From NCBI GenBank assembly GCA_029959605.1, contig JASCOC010000002.1:186001-250000 (forward strand): a stretch of DNA of 64,000 bases. The letters are read 5' to 3'. Positions 26,365 through 36,892 of this stretch are shown here, in pieces. This DNA is from Lysobacteraceae bacterium PS02340 (GTDB lineage Bacteria; Pseudomonadota; Gammaproteobacteria; Xanthomonadales; Xanthomonadaceae). Positions within the stretch are counted from its first letter, which is position 1. Each line of letters begins with the position of its first letter. Position numbers and translations under genes: made by a program. The notes beneath the pieces were generated by a model. It was not told the DNA's origin. It did not search any database and saw only the letters and a program-made list of their open reading frames with translations.

Positions 26365-26534
26365 CCCCTCTCCCTTCGGGAGAGGGGTTGGGGTGAGGGC
26401 ACGCGCATTCGCCGACCGGAAAAAAGGCGGCCCGCTGAGAAAGCCCCAACTATCACCCCACCATCGGCGTCCGCCGATGGTCCGCCTCTCTCCCCGAGGG
26501 AGAGGGGCGGACGCGTTCCGCCTGCGGCGGAACG
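26365..26534. repeat. Cluster of four palindromes between selO and uup
   Basis: The 276-bp gap between selO and uup holds four hairpins. The first is a 10-bp perfect stem at 26365-26387 (CCCCTCTCCC, loop TTC), followed by TTGGGGTGAGGG. The second is an 8-9 bp stem at 26461-26480. The third is a 14-bp stem with one wobble at 26481-26511 that again contains the CTCTCCC/GGGAGAG core. The fourth is a 9-bp perfect stem at 26514-26534. The first and third share sequence and could be the ends of a small mobile repeat. The last two lie just beyond the selO stop and may also end its transcript. Confidence 0.75.
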
Positions 26535-26542
26535 TCAACGCA

Positions 26543-28135
26543 TCAGGAACTGCACGACAGCATCGAGCAGCCCGCCTTCGTCCGCGCCCAGTCCGGCCGC
26601 TTGCCGGCGAATGCGTCGCGTCCGGGCTGTTCGTCATACGGCCGACGCATGACATCGAGCATCTCGACGATGCCGGACGGATCGCCGGCTTCCGCGCGGT
26701 CGATCGCCTGCTGCGCGAGATAGTTGCGCATCACGAAGCGCGGATTCGCCGCGTGCATCCGCGCGCGGCGCACGTCGCTGGACTCGCCCGCCTCCCGCAA
26801 GCGCGCAGCGTAATCGCCGAGCCAGACGTCGAATTCGCCCTGCACCTGCGCGCGCCTGGCAGCGTCGTAGAACGCATCCGCCACGACGTCCAGCGACGGC
26901 GCCTCGGCGTCGAGATCCGCGAGCCCGCGGAAGCACAGCGTCATGTCGACCTCGCCGGCCTGCAGCAGGCCGTGCAGCCGCTGCATGCGTTCGACATCGT
27001 CGTCGCGGCACTCGGGCAGACCGAGTTTCGCGGCGATGGTCTCGCGATCCAGCTGCGCATACGTCGCGGCGTAGGCGTCGAGTCCGGCCTGCAATGGCGC
27101 GACATCGCCGAACAGTGGCGCCAGCGCCTGCGCCAGACGTCCGAGATTCCAGTGCGCGACACGCGGCTGCCAGCCGAAGCGGTAGCGGCGCCCCTGGGCA
27201 TCGGTGGTGTTGGGCGTCCAGTCCGGATCGTAGTCGTCGACCCAGCCGTAGGGGCCGTAGTCGATCGTCAATCCGAGGATCGACATGTTGTCGGTGTTCA
27301 TGACGCCGTGCACGAAGCCGACGCGCATCCAGCCGGCGATCATCGCTGCGGTGCGCGTGCAGACTTCGGCGAACCAGTCGCCGTACAGCGCCTCGCCCTC
27401 GCCTGTCAGATGCGGGAAATCGCGGGCGATCGTGAAGTCCACGAGCTGCCGCAACAGCGCGGTATCGCCACGCGCGGACGGCAATTCGAAATGCCCGAAC
27501 CGGATGAACGACGGCGCGACCCGGCACACGATCGCGCCCGGTTCGGGCGCCGCGTTGCCGTCGTAGAACATGTCGCGCACCACGGCGTCGCCGGTGCCGA
27601 CCAGCGACAGCGCCCGCGTCGTCGGCACGCCCAGATGGTGCATCGCTTCGCTGCACAGGAACTCGCGCACGGACGAACGCAACACCGCGCGGCCGTCGGC
27701 GGTGCGCGAATACGGCGTCGGGCCGGCGCCCTTGAGCTGCAGTTCCCAGCGTCGGCCGTCGGCGGCGACGCCCTCGCCCAGCGTGATCGCGCGGCCGTCT
27801 CCGAGCTGCCCCGCCCAGTGGCCGAACTGGTGGCCGCCGTAGTTCGAGGCGTACGGGCGCATGCCGGACGTCAGGGCGTTGCCGCCGAACACCGCTGCGA
27901 AAGCCGGCAATGCAATGGTGTCCGCATCGAAGCCGAGCGCATCCGCCATCTCCGCCGAGTACGCCAGCAGGCGCGGCGCTGCGACCGGCGTCGGCAGCAC
28001 CGGCGACCACAGCGCGCCCTCCACCTGTCGACGGCGCCCACCGGCTTCGGCGTCACCCGGCAATGCGTGGACGAAGCGGTTGTCGAACCTCAGCGCGTGC
28101 GCGAGCGGCACGGACGCCGGGGCGGTCCCGGTCAT
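26543..28135 (-). CDS. selO: Protein adenylyltransferase SelO
   Basis: Pseudokinase-fold AMPylator linked to redox homeostasis, 530 residues. Conserved segments are [20 protein letters not shown] near 92-111, [19 protein letters not shown] near 132-150, [18 protein letters not shown], the catalytic-loop stretch [20 protein letters not shown] (DYG in place of the kinase DFG) and [15 protein letters not shown]. The last residues are GCSMLSCSS, where animal SelO has a selenocysteine near the end; here both positions are cysteine. Its stop lies among the palindromes upstream of uup. Its start overlaps the GST stop by 4 bp, so the two redox-related genes are coupled. Confidence 0.94.
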   Translation of the reverse strand: MTGTAPASVPLAHALRFDNRFVHALPGDAEAGGRRRQVEGALWSPVLPTPVAAPRLLAYSAEMADALGFDADTIALPAFAAVFGGNALTSGMRPYASNYGGHQFGHWAGQLGDGRAITLGEGVAADGRRWELQLKGAGPTPYSRTADGRAVLRSSVREFLCSEAMHHLGVPTTRALSLVGTGDAVVRDMFYDGNAAPEPGAIVCRVAPSFIRFGHFELPSARGDTALLRQLVDFTIARDFPHLTGEGEALYGDWFAEVCTRTAAMIAGWMRVGFVHGVMNTDNMSILGLTIDYGPYGWVDDYDPDWTPNTTDAQGRRYRFGWQPRVAHWNLGRLAQALAPLFGDVAPLQAGLDAYAATYAQLDRETIAAKLGLPECRDDDVERMQRLHGLLQAGEVDMTLCFRGLADLDAEAPSLDVVADAFYDAARRAQVQGEFDVWLGDYAARLREAGESSDVRRARMHAANPRFVMRNYLAQQAIDRAEAGDPSGIVEMLDVMRRPYDEQPGRDAFAGKRPDWARTKAGCSMLSCSS

Positions 28136-28806
28136 CGCCCCAGCTCGAACGGGCCGCCTGCTTCCAGCGCCCGCTGATAGGCCGGCCGCGCGTGGATGCG
28201 CTCGACGAAGCGGCGGATGTTCGGACCCACGCGATCGGCGGCGCGCACCACAGCCGCTTCCAGCGGAAAACTAATCTGGATGTCGGCCGCGGTGAAGCGG
28301 TCGCTGGCGAACCACTGGTAGGCGCCGAGTTCGCGCTCGATGTATTGCAGGTGCGTCGTCAACTGCGGGCCGACGAAACGCTGCATCGCCTTGTCGGCGA
28401 TGCCGCGGGCGATCGGCTTGACGAAGAACGGCATCGGCGCACTGCGCAGACGCCCGAACACCAGCGACAGCAGCAGCGGCGGCATCGCGGAGCCTTCGGC
28501 GTAGTGCAGCCACTGGCGGTAGCGCAGGCGCTCGTCCTCGTCGTCGGGGGCCGGCGACAGCGCATGATCGGGATCGAAACGCTCGACCAGCGCCTCGATG
28601 ATCGCGCCTGACTCGACCAGGCGACGCCCGTCCATCTCGACCACCGGCGACTTCCCCAGCGGATGCACGTCGCGCAGCGCCTGCGGCGCCAGCATGGTCT
28701 TGGGATCGCGGGCGTAGCGCACCACTTCGTAGGGCTGGCCGAGTTCTTCCAGCAGCCAGAGCACGCGCTGCGAGCGCGAGTTGTTCAGGTGGTGCACGCG
28801 GATCAT
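28132..28806 (-). CDS. Glutathione S-transferase family protein
   Basis: A 224-residue cytosolic GST. The thioredoxin-like N-domain reads [20 protein letters not shown], with serines at the usual catalytic region and the glutathione-binding [20 protein letters not shown] near 50-70. The helical C-domain extends to the end. The ATG at 28806 is preferred to one at 28836, which would add ten residues without homology; neither has a good ribosome-binding site. It is coupled to selO by an ATGA overlap and divergent from deaD. Substrate unknown. Confidence 0.88.
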   Translation of the reverse strand: MIRVHHLNNSRSQRVLWLLEELGQPYEVVRYARDPKTMLAPQALRDVHPLGKSPVVEMDGRRLVESGAIIEALVERFDPDHALSPAPDDEDERLRYRQWLHYAEGSAMPPLLLSLVFGRLRSAPMPFFVKPIARGIADKAMQRFVGPQLTTHLQYIERELGAYQWFASDRFTAADIQISFPLEAAVVRAADRVGPNIRRFVERIHARPAYQRALEAGGPFELGR

Positions 28807-29017
28807 GGGGACGGACTCGGAGCGGAATCCGGTCATGATGGGGGCGGTGTCGCCCGGACCGAAGTGCTCTGGCGCGCCGTCTTCCGCATCCGTTCCCGCA
28901 GGTGAACGCCAGCCATCGGCGTCGTGGAATCCCTGTCCGCGCGACTGCGGCGTCGCGGGCCGCCCGCTACACTATGCGGTTCCCCGACCGGCTGCGCCGG
29001 CGCTAAGAGACCGAACC

Positions 29018-30862
<1,845 letters not shown>

Positions 30863-30918
30863 GGCGTCGTGGCGCCGTCAGGGCGTGAGGTTGTAAGACG
30901 TCAGTAGAGCCGCGCGTC

Positions 30919-30950
30919 GCCCCAGCGGACGCTGGGGCTCATTTTGATTT
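30919..30950 (+). terminator. Rho-independent terminator of deaD
   Basis: An 8-bp GC stem (GCCCCAGC, 30919-30926, with 30931-30938) and a GGAC loop are followed by TCATTTTGATTT. It lies 57 nt after the deaD stop. Confidence 0.85.
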
Positions 30951-30984
30951 TCGCGAAAGGTGCGGACGTCAAGCTGGCTCCCAG

Positions 30985-31024
30985 CTTGATCCGACATACG
31001 TCTGTTGAAAGCCGCTCGGATGAC
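30985..31024. repeat. 40-nt intergenic repeat, copy A
   Basis: This stretch matches 39229-39268 at 33 of 40 positions without gaps, including 16 identical bases at 30999-31014 (CGTCTGTTGAAAGCCG). It overlaps the right arm of an 8-bp hairpin (30970-30988). It sits between the deaD terminator and the amidotransferase gene. Function unknown. Confidence 0.6.
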
Positions 31025-31068
31025 GGACCACGTTCTGCGTTGTTTCGCAGCGTGACCGTTCCGCTGTT

Positions 31069-31074
31069 TAGAAT
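31069..31074 (+). promoter_or_regulatory. Minus-10 box TAGAAT 6 nt before amidotransferase ATG
   Basis: TAGAAT followed by CCGAAG and then ATG. The would-be transcription start coincides with the start codon. No ribosome-binding site or good -35 is seen. Confidence 0.5.
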
Positions 31075-31080
31075 CCGAAG

Positions 31081-31836
31081 ATGTCCCGCATCCTCGTCTT
31101 CCAGCACGTCGCCGCCGAACCGCTGGGGACGCTCGATCCGCTGATCCGTCGGCGCGGGCATCGCATCCGCTTCGTCAACTTCGAACGCGAACCCGACGCG
31201 CAGCCGAGCGTGGATCGGTATCGCGGCCTCGTCGTGCTCGGTGGGCCGATGAATGTCGAAGAGCGCGACGCGCGGCCGCATCTCATCACCGAACTACGCG
31301 CGATCGAACGCATGCTCGAACTCGGCCGACCGGTGCTCGGCATCTGTCTCGGCGCACAGCTGCTCGCGCATGTGCTCGGCGCACCGGTGCGGCGCATCGA
31401 ACGACCCGAGATCGGCTGGTATCCACTGCTGACGACGGAAGCAGGCCAGGCCGATCCCGTGCTTGCCCCGCTCGGCGCCGCATCGCCGGTGTTCCAGTGG
31501 CACGGCCGGCATTTCGAAGTGCCCACGACCGCCGTGCATCTCGCGCGTACCGACAGCTGCGAACAGCAGGCCTTCCGCTACGGCGACAACGCCTACGGCT
31601 TCCAGTTCCATCTGGAGATGGACCCGCCGCTGATCGAACGCTGGCTCGCGACACCCGCCTATCGCGACGAACTCGCGTCCTCCGGCCTGCCGCACGACGA
31701 CGCCGCGATCCGCGCCCTCACGCAGACCCACATCGCCCCGATGCAGGCGCAGGCAGAGGCGGTATTCAACAATTTCCTCGATCTCGTCGGCCGTCCGGAC
31801 AGGCGCTTCGTCCTGCCGTCCCGCGAATTCGGCTGA
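31081..31836 (+). CDS. Class-I glutamine amidotransferase (GMP-synthase-like, GuaA N-domain family)
   Basis: A 251-residue stand-alone glutaminase domain. The nucleophile cysteine is in GICLGAQLLAHVLG near residue 92. The catalytic His and Glu are in FQFHLEMD near 176-183. LVVLGGPMNVEE near 50-61 forms the oxyanion strand. The C-terminal 60 residues resemble YfeJ-like free-standing amidotransferases. The synthase partner and product are unknown. It is a monocistronic unit with a probable leaderless start, convergent with the small membrane gene at 31889. Confidence 0.87.
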   Translation: MSRILVFQHVAAEPLGTLDPLIRRRGHRIRFVNFEREPDAQPSVDRYRGLVVLGGPMNVEERDARPHLITELRAIERMLELGRPVLGICLGAQLLAHVLGAPVRRIERPEIGWYPLLTTEAGQADPVLAPLGAASPVFQWHGRHFEVPTTAVHLARTDSCEQQAFRYGDNAYGFQFHLEMDPPLIERWLATPAYRDELASSGLPHDDAAIRALTQTHIAPMQAQAEAVFNNFLDLVGRPDRRFVLPSREFG

Positions 31837-31861
31837 CGCATCCGGTCGAAGCAGGTCTTCC

Positions 31862-31879
31862 GTGGGAACGCGCTCCCAC
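31862..31879. terminator. Hairpin between convergent genes
   Basis: GTGGGA (31862-31867) and TCCCAC (31874-31879) pair around ACGCGC, midway between two convergent stop codons. No T run. Resembles a small REP-like hairpin. Confidence 0.4.
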
Positions 31880-31888
31880 CCGACGCGA

Positions 31889-32110
31889 TCAGCGGAGCTT
31901 GATCTCCGGCATCGGCATGTCCGGCAACCTCACGTCCGGTCCCAGCACGTGGAAGAGTTCGCCCAGCGTCGGCCAGCCGAACACGGGCGCGAGCCACCAG
32001 TAGGCGGCGATCACGATCAGTACGGTGACGATCAGCCGCAGCACCACGCCGGCCACCTTGAAGGCCAGCCAGATGCCGAGAATCACGAGAACGAACCCGA
32101 GCCAGGTCAT
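31889..32110 (-). CDS. Small inner-membrane protein of unknown function
   Basis: A 73-residue protein with two hydrophobic segments that run almost together (MTWLGFVLVILGIWLAFKVA, about 1-20, and VVLRLIVTVLIVIAAYWWLA, about 22-41). A short Pro-rich tail ends MPMPEIKLR. Its ATG overlaps the trhO stop by 4 bp, so it is translated as the second gene of the trhO operon. No family recognised. Confidence 0.75.
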   Translation of the reverse strand: MTWLGFVLVILGIWLAFKVAGVVLRLIVTVLIVIAAYWWLAPVFGWPTLGELFHVLGPDVRLPDMPMPEIKLR

Positions 32111-32856
32111 GCCGGCACGCCGTCGCGTAGCGGGCGCAGCTCTGGATCGAGCGCAACGCGGTCGTCGAAGACGAAGCAGCGTCCGTCGTAACCGAATCCG
32201 CCGACCTGCTCGAAGTAGCCGAGGATGCCGCCGTCGAGCTGCAGCACGTTGCCCATGCCGTCGGCGCGCATCCACAGCGCGGCCTTTTCGCAGCGGATAC
32301 CGCCGGTACAGAAGCTCACGACCGTCGCATCACGCATTGCCTCGCGATGCGGCGCCAGCGCGTCGGGCAGTTCGGTGAAGTTGTCGATCGGCAAGGTCAG
32401 CGCGCCCGCGAACGTGCCGAATCCGAACTCCTCGCGGTTACGCGTGTCGAGCAGCACGAGACGTTTGCCGGCATCGTCATGGCCCTGCGCGATCCAGCGC
32501 GCCAGCGTCTCCGGCGCCACATCCGGCGCGCGCGCCGGTGCGCCGAGCGGCATCGCTTCGGGCTTGCGGAAGCTGATGATCTCCGGCTTGACCTTGACCT
32601 TGAGTCGCGCGAACGGCAGTGCGTCACTGCGGCTGCGCTTGACCTGCAGCGTGGCGAAGCGCGCGTCGCCGCGCACGGCGTCGACCAGCGTGTCGATGGC
32701 GTCGACGCTGCCGGCGAGGAACAGATTGATGCCCTCGGGCGCGACCAGCACCGTGCCGCGCAACTCGCCCGTCTCGGCCAACCCGTGCAGCCACGAGGCG
32801 ACGGCGTCCGGATCGTCGAGGGCGACGAAATGGTAGGCAGCGAGGTTGTCGATCAT
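32107..32856 (-). CDS. trhO: tRNA uridine-34 hydroxylase TrhO (rhodanese family)
   Basis: Oxygen-dependent enzyme that makes 5-hydroxyuridine at tRNA position 34, the prephenate-independent route. It has 249 residues from the ATG at 32856. The N-domain has GTVLVAPEGINLFLAGS near 34-50 and KVKVKPEIISFRKPE near 86-100. The rhodanese domain has LLDTRNREEFGFGTF near 135-149 and the active-site loop FCTGGIRCEKA with C183. A TACAAT box overlaps an earlier in-frame ATG (32865) and ends 7 nt before the chosen ATG, so a transcript initiated there would begin at the second ATG. This is why the shorter start is used. Annotators may prefer 32865. Confidence 0.9.
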   Translation of the reverse strand: MIDNLAAYHFVALDDPDAVASWLHGLAETGELRGTVLVAPEGINLFLAGSVDAIDTLVDAVRGDARFATLQVKRSRSDALPFARLKVKVKPEIISFRKPEAMPLGAPARAPDVAPETLARWIAQGHDDAGKRLVLLDTRNREEFGFGTFAGALTLPIDNFTELPDALAPHREAMRDATVVSFCTGGIRCEKAALWMRADGMGNVLQLDGGILGYFEQVGGFGYDGRCFVFDDRVALDPELRPLRDGVPA

Positions 32857-32863
32857 GGGGCGC

Positions 32864-32869
32864 ATTGTA
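32864..32869 (-). promoter_or_regulatory. Minus-10 box TACAAT before trhO
   Basis: TACAAT on the minus strand, 7 nt before the ATG at 32856 and overlapping the ATG at 32865. It favours the internal ATG as the start of a leaderless message. Confidence 0.45.
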
Positions 32870-33010
32870 GCGGGGGTGCGCCTGCACCTTTTCTTGAATG
32901 GCGGCTGCCGACGTCGGTCCTGGCACGAATCCGCATGATCCGCGCACGCAACCGGCGTGCAGGAAACCGATGACAGGTCCTTCGGATCGTCCTGAACGAT
33001 CGGAAGAGAC

Positions 33011-33135
33011 CCGTCATCCCGGCGAAGGCCAGAAACGCTCGTCAGCCGCCCGATGGCTGGTCATCCAGCGTCTTCCGGCAATCGATCTGCTTCACGTCTG
33101 CAAGGCACTGGATCCCGGCTTTCGCCGGGATGACG
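33011..33135. repeat. Inverted-repeat-ended intergenic element, copy 1
   Basis: The 330-bp gap between trhO and pepA contains a 125-bp stretch. It begins CCGTCATCCCGGCGAAGGCC and ends with the inverted counterpart (CTGGATCCCGGCTTTCGCCG, then GGATGACG). The right end alone also folds as CATCCCGGC/GCCGGGATG. The same ends bracket 41527-41657. Such CGTCATCCCGGCGAAAGCC sequences are scattered between genes in many proteobacteria, so this is probably a non-coding miniature element. The rest of the gap shows nothing further. Confidence 0.75.
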
Positions 33136-33186
33136 AAGTCGAACGGGGGACGGGGTTCACGACTGCCGCGCCCCCACCTAGACGCC

Positions 33187-34761
33187 TCAACGCTCGTAGT
33201 TGTCCCGCACGAACCGGTCGAACAACCGCACGCCGTACGCCGACGCGCCTGCAGGTGTCGTCGACAGTTCGTTGCCGTCGCGCCAGGCCATGCCGGCGAT
33301 GTCGAGGTGTGCCCACGGGCGACCGGCATCGACGAATTCGCCGATGAAGTGCGCCGCGGTGCCCGAGCCGGGACGGCCGCCGCCTTTACGCATGTCGGCG
33401 ATCGGCGATTCCAGCAGCTTGCCGTAGCCCGGATGCATCGGCATCCGCCACACCGGTTCGCCGGCGGCATTGCCCGCGCGTTCCAGCTGCGCGGCCAGGG
33501 CGTCGTCGCGGGTGAACAGACCGGCGTAGTCGTTGCCCAGCGCGGTGACGATCGCACCGGTCAGCGTGGCGATGTCCACGATCACGCGCGGAGCGTCCTG
33601 GCGCTGCACGTACCAGAGCGCGTCGACCAGCACCATGCGGCCCTCGGCGTCGGTGCTGATGACTTCGTACGTCTTGCCGGCGGCGGTGCGGATCACATCG
33701 CCCGGGCGCGTGGCCGACCCTGACGGCATGTTCTCGGCCAGCGCGGCCACCGCCACGGCATTGACCTTGGCGTTGCGGCCGGCGAGCGCGAGCACGGCGC
33801 CGGTCGCACTGGCGGCGCCGGTCATGTCGTACTTCATGCGCCACATGTTCTCGCTGGGCTTGATCGAGATGCCGCCCGAATCGAAAGTGATGCCCTTGCC
33901 GACGAACGCGACCGGCGCCTCGCCGCGCGTGCCACCGGCGTACCGCACCACCATCAGCCGCGGCGGCCGCACGCTGCCCTGCCCCACGGCGAGCAGGCTG
34001 CCCATGCCCAGGCGCTCCATCGCCGGCACGTCCAGCACTTCGATGCTGACGTTCGCCTTGCCCGCGAACGCCTCGCGCGTCCGGGCGACGAATTCTTCCG
34101 GCCCGAGCGCGTTGGCCGGCTCGGTGACCAGATCGCGGGCGAACTTCACGCCTTCGGCGACGGCCTTCCAGTCGCCGTCCCAGGCACCCGCGGCGCCGCT
34201 GCCGGCCGGACTGCGCACGACCAGCGTGCCGGTGCCGGCCGCATCGTCAGGCGTGCCGGTGGTGCGGTACCGGTCGAAGCGGTATTCGCCCAGCGCTGCG
34301 CCGAATGCGAGCTGCGCCGCGGCCCCCGCCTCGGCGCCCTCCCACAGCACGTCGACCTGCGGCGCCTTGCTGCGTGCGGCGAAGCGGCCGATCAGGCCAC
34401 CGACATCCTCGATGCGTCGCGCATCCGGTGTGCCGCTGCCGGTCCCGACCAGCAGCACGCGATCGAAGCCGGCGATGCCCGGCAGATCGAGCTGGCTGTC
34501 GGCCTTGCCGCTGAAGCCCGCCGCGGTGATCGCACGCGTCAGCGCACCCTGGCTGCCGGCATCGATGCGCGCGAACGCGCCCGTGCGGGCCGCGCCCTCG
34601 GCAGCTTCCGGTACCGCCAGCACCAGCGTCCCACTGTCGGGCGCCTCACCTGCTTCGAAGCGGATCTCGCGCTGCGCGGCGGCAGGCAGGGCGGTAAGTG
34701 CGGCGATCAGGACGATCGGGGCGGCGAACAGGGTGTGCGAGGACGTGCGGCGTGCGCGCAT
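33187..34761 (-). CDS. Exported leucyl aminopeptidase (M17 / PepA family)
   Basis: A 524-residue dimetal aminopeptidase with an N-terminal signal peptide (MRARRTSSHTLFAAPIVLIA through LPAAAQ, cleavage near 29/30), unlike cytosolic PepA. The catalytic domain holds VGKGITFDSGGISIKP (metal-binding Lys and Asp), YDMTGAASATGAVLALAG, LAENMPSGSATRPGDV, STDAEGRMVLVDALWY and DIATLTGAIVTALG. The classical NTDAEGR motif reads STDAEGR. GGAG is 5 nt upstream of the ATG. It is probably secreted or periplasmic and used in peptide nutrition. It differs enough from pepA that the symbol is withheld. Confidence 0.9.
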   Translation of the reverse strand: MRARRTSSHTLFAAPIVLIAALTALPAAAQREIRFEAGEAPDSGTLVLAVPEAAEGAARTGAFARIDAGSQGALTRAITAAGFSGKADSQLDLPGIAGFDRVLLVGTGSGTPDARRIEDVGGLIGRFAARSKAPQVDVLWEGAEAGAAAQLAFGAALGEYRFDRYRTTGTPDDAAGTGTLVVRSPAGSGAAGAWDGDWKAVAEGVKFARDLVTEPANALGPEEFVARTREAFAGKANVSIEVLDVPAMERLGMGSLLAVGQGSVRPPRLMVVRYAGGTRGEAPVAFVGKGITFDSGGISIKPSENMWRMKYDMTGAASATGAVLALAGRNAKVNAVAVAALAENMPSGSATRPGDVIRTAAGKTYEVISTDAEGRMVLVDALWYVQRQDAPRVIVDIATLTGAIVTALGNDYAGLFTRDDALAAQLERAGNAAGEPVWRMPMHPGYGKLLESPIADMRKGGGRPGSGTAAHFIGEFVDAGRPWAHLDIAGMAWRDGNELSTTPAGASAYGVRLFDRFVRDNYER

Positions 34762-35020
34762 GGAATCTCCGGGCGATGGCTGGGGTCTGCCGCGCTTGGA
34801 CGCGGGCAACCGTCGACCTTAGCAAGCGTCACCGGACGCAGGCCGTGCCGATGGTCATGCACGTGCCGCAGTTCGCCTGTTCATCGGCGCCTGTCGATGG
34901 CATGCAATGCATGCCGAGCCGCACGCATCGTGCGTTCGCTCTGCGATGAAAAAAGGTGTGTAAAGCACGAGACATCCGGTGTCGCGATCGCTTCAACCGC
35001 AACGCACGAACAATGGACGG

Positions 35021-35236
35021 CTACGTCTTCAGCGATCCGTCTTTCGCGAGATGACTGCTGGCCCACATGTTGTCGACGAGATTCGGGTAGCGACGACCCG
35101 CTTCGTCCGCACGCTGGCGGGCGCGATCTTTCTGCGCGTCGGTGAGCGGTTCGCGCGCGGCGCGCGGTTTCGGATTCGGCCGCGTCCACGGCTTCGTCTT
35201 CGGCTTGGGATGCGCGCGATCGTTCGGCGTGGTCAT
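35021..35236 (-). CDS. Small basic protein of unknown function
   Basis: A 71-residue hydrophilic protein. The N-half is Lys/Pro/Arg-rich (HPKPKTKPWTRPNPKPRAAR). The C-half is helical and ends YPNLVDNMWASSHLAKDGS. The C-terminal stretch DKDRARQRADEAGRRYPNLV-like looks conserved in character, but I do not recognise a family. No signal peptide. The 259 bp between it and pepA holds only short palindromes such as GGCATGCAATGCATGCC near 34899 and shows no gene. Confidence 0.6.
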   Translation of the reverse strand: MTTPNDRAHPKPKTKPWTRPNPKPRAAREPLTDAQKDRARQRADEAGRRYPNLVDNMWASSHLAKDGSLKT

Positions 35237-35364
35237 GGGCTGGACTCTGGTTGCCCGCCCCCGCCCGGCGACATGACGCCGGCGCGGGCGGTAACGGACA
35301 GGCGCGCAGTTTCGCGTGGCAATCGTCGCCGCGGAGTGATGCGACCGCAGACAGCCATCGCGCC

Positions 35365-35730
35365 TCAGCGCGACAGCATGTAGCCGGGCACGGCCATGAG
35401 CCCGATCAGGAACACGATCGCGATCACGATCAGCACCACGCGCTTCGGATCGTTGCGCACGATGTCGCCGAACGTCTCGGCCGTGCCATCGCGTTCGGCC
35501 TGCGCCTGTGCGGCTTTCGCCTGTGCCTGGCGTTTCGCCTGGTATTCGGCCATCAGCGCCTTCGCGCGCGGCAGATCGTCGTTCTCGCGCAACCAGATGC
35601 CGCCCAGCGAGATGCCGAACGGGCTCGGACGGGTCTGGTACCAGGGGATGCCGGCCTCGTCGAGAAACGCGCAGACATCGGCGGCTTCATCGTCGGGCAC
35701 GTAACGCAGATTGAGCAGCAGTTTCGCCAT
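35365..35730 (-). CDS. DUF6164-type membrane-anchored protein
   Basis: A 121-residue protein. The N-terminal 60 residues form a DUF2007-like signal-transducing fold (LLLNLRYVPDDEAADVCAFL, RPSPFGISLGGIWLRENDDL). A Lys/Ala/Gln-rich helix (about 62-80) follows, with one C-terminal transmembrane helix (RVVLIVIAIVFLIGLMAVPG, about 97-116). No enzymatic motif. The ATG follows a TATCAT box by 6 nt, again with no ribosome-binding site. It lies 36 bp after the HD-domain gene. Confidence 0.75.
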   Translation of the reverse strand: MAKLLLNLRYVPDDEAADVCAFLDEAGIPWYQTRPSPFGISLGGIWLRENDDLPRAKALMAEYQAKRQAQAKAAQAQAERDGTAETFGDIVRNDPKRVVLIVIAIVFLIGLMAVPGYMLSR

Positions 35731-35736
35731 GCGGCC

Positions 35737-35742
35737 ATGATA
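35737..35742 (-). promoter_or_regulatory. Minus-10-like box TATCAT 6 nt before the DUF6164 ATG
   Basis: TATCAT on the minus strand with a 6-nt gap to ATG and no Shine-Dalgarno. It has the same spacing as at ydbH, era, uup and the amidotransferase gene. Confidence 0.45.
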
Positions 35743-35766
35743 CCGGCACGGCGCCGCGCGGGCGCG

Positions 35767-36396
35767 TCAGCGCTTGGTCGTCACCGCGCGGCGCAGGTTG
35801 TGCCGGGCCTGCGCGTCGAGCCGCGCGTGGAAGCCGTCGTCGAGATAGATGCGCGGACGCGCGAGCAGCGATTTCAGGAAACGCCGGCGGTTCACCGCGT
35901 ACAGCCAGCGCGGCACGTGCCGGTACTCGGCGGCGATACCGCGATCGTAGGCGTCGAACGCGACATCGTCGGCGGCGAGAATCGCCATGTCGCAATCGAG
36001 GAAACGTCGCGCGTCGTCTGCGTGCGGATCGTCGGCGAAGTCGCCCGGCGACAGCTGGCCGTGACGCGCGGTCAGGCGGATGAGGTTGGCGACGCGCGCC
36101 GTGTCGATGCCGGCATCGGGCAGCCAGCGCGTGATGGCATCGACCGCGAGATCCGCCGAACGCGCTTCGTTGTCGCCCGCGCGCGCATCGTAGATCGCAT
36201 CGTGATACAGGATCGCCAGCCGCACTTCGACCGGCTGCGCCCAGCCCTCGCGCGCGGCGACCTCGTCGAAATGCCGCAGCAGGGTCTCGACGTGTCCGAA
36301 GTTGTGATACGCCCGCGGCGGCGTGGCGTAGGCGGATTCGAGGGCGGCCTGCATCTCTGGTGGCAGCGGAAACACAATGCTCTCTGGATTCGACAT
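35767..36396 (-). CDS. HD-domain metal-dependent phosphohydrolase-like protein
   Basis: A 209-residue protein of the COG4339-type predicted HD phosphohydrolases. YHNFGHVETLL near 30-40 supplies the first His. ILYHDAIYDARAGDNEARSA near 62-81 supplies the HD pair. RLTARHG and DCDMAILAAD near 133-142 complete a metal-site pattern. Substrate unknown. Its start lies 3 bp after the stop of the YdcZ-like transporter gene, so the two are co-translated. No signal peptide. Confidence 0.8.
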   Translation of the reverse strand: MSNPESIVFPLPPEMQAALESAYATPPRAYHNFGHVETLLRHFDEVAAREGWAQPVEVRLAILYHDAIYDARAGDNEARSADLAVDAITRWLPDAGIDTARVANLIRLTARHGQLSPGDFADDPHADDARRFLDCDMAILAADDVAFDAYDRGIAAEYRHVPRWLYAVNRRRFLKSLLARPRIYLDDGFHARLDAQARHNLRRAVTTKR

Positions 36397-36399
36397 GAC

Positions 36400-36861
36400 T
36401 TATCCAGCCTGCCAGGGGCGCACGACCAGCAGCGCGCCGATGCCGACGAGCACGGCGCCGATCAGGCGCACCGCATCGACAGGACGCGGCTGCGCCAGTA
36501 CGCCGTAGTGATCGAGCAGCAGCGAGCCGGCCAGTTGACCGGCGACGATCAGGCAGATCATCCCGGCCGCGCCGAGCCGCGGCACCAGCAGCGTGCCGCA
36601 GAACACGAACACCGCGCCGATCAGTCCGCCGCACCACAGCCACGGCGGAAGACTCGTGAGCGTACGCATCGTCGGCAGCGGCGTGCGCGTGACCAGCAAC
36701 ACCAGCGCGAGCGCGAGCGTGCCGACCGCGAACGACAGGAAAGACGCGAACAGTGCGCCCTGGGTCAGCGCGCCGACGCGTGCATTGAGCAGCGCCTGCA
36801 GCGGCAGCAGCATGCCCACGAGCACGGCCACGAAGATGCTCAGCAGCAGCCAGTGATGCAT
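36400..36861 (-). CDS. DMT-type small transporter (DUF606 / YdcZ family)
   Basis: A 153-residue polytopic inner-membrane protein with five hydrophobic helices (about 3-24, 36-60, 73-90, 95-115 and 128-147). This is half the size of a standard DMT exporter and typical for the YdcZ family. LLPLQALLNARVGALTQGAL near 18-37 is the conserved start of DUF606. A GGAG-like site and a TAGACT -10 candidate about 29 nt further up precede the ATG. Substrate unknown. It forms an operon with the HD gene and probably the DUF6164 gene. Confidence 0.85.
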   Translation of the reverse strand: MHHWLLLSIFVAVLVGMLLPLQALLNARVGALTQGALFASFLSFAVGTLALALVLLVTRTPLPTMRTLTSLPPWLWCGGLIGAVFVFCGTLLVPRLGAAGMICLIVAGQLAGSLLLDHYGVLAQPRPVDAVRLIGAVLVGIGALLVVRPWQAG

Positions 36862-36892
36862 GCGCGACTCCGCAGGGGGATGGCGCCCCAGT

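Noticed and set aside
28960-28990. A housekeeping promoter for deaD
   Set aside because: TACACT could be a -10, but no acceptable -35 is found at 16-18 bp, so it is only mentioned with the gene.
30863-31080. Possible riboswitch or small RNA after deaD
   Set aside because: The structure is explained by one terminator, one small hairpin and the 40-nt repeat; no known riboswitch pattern is seen.
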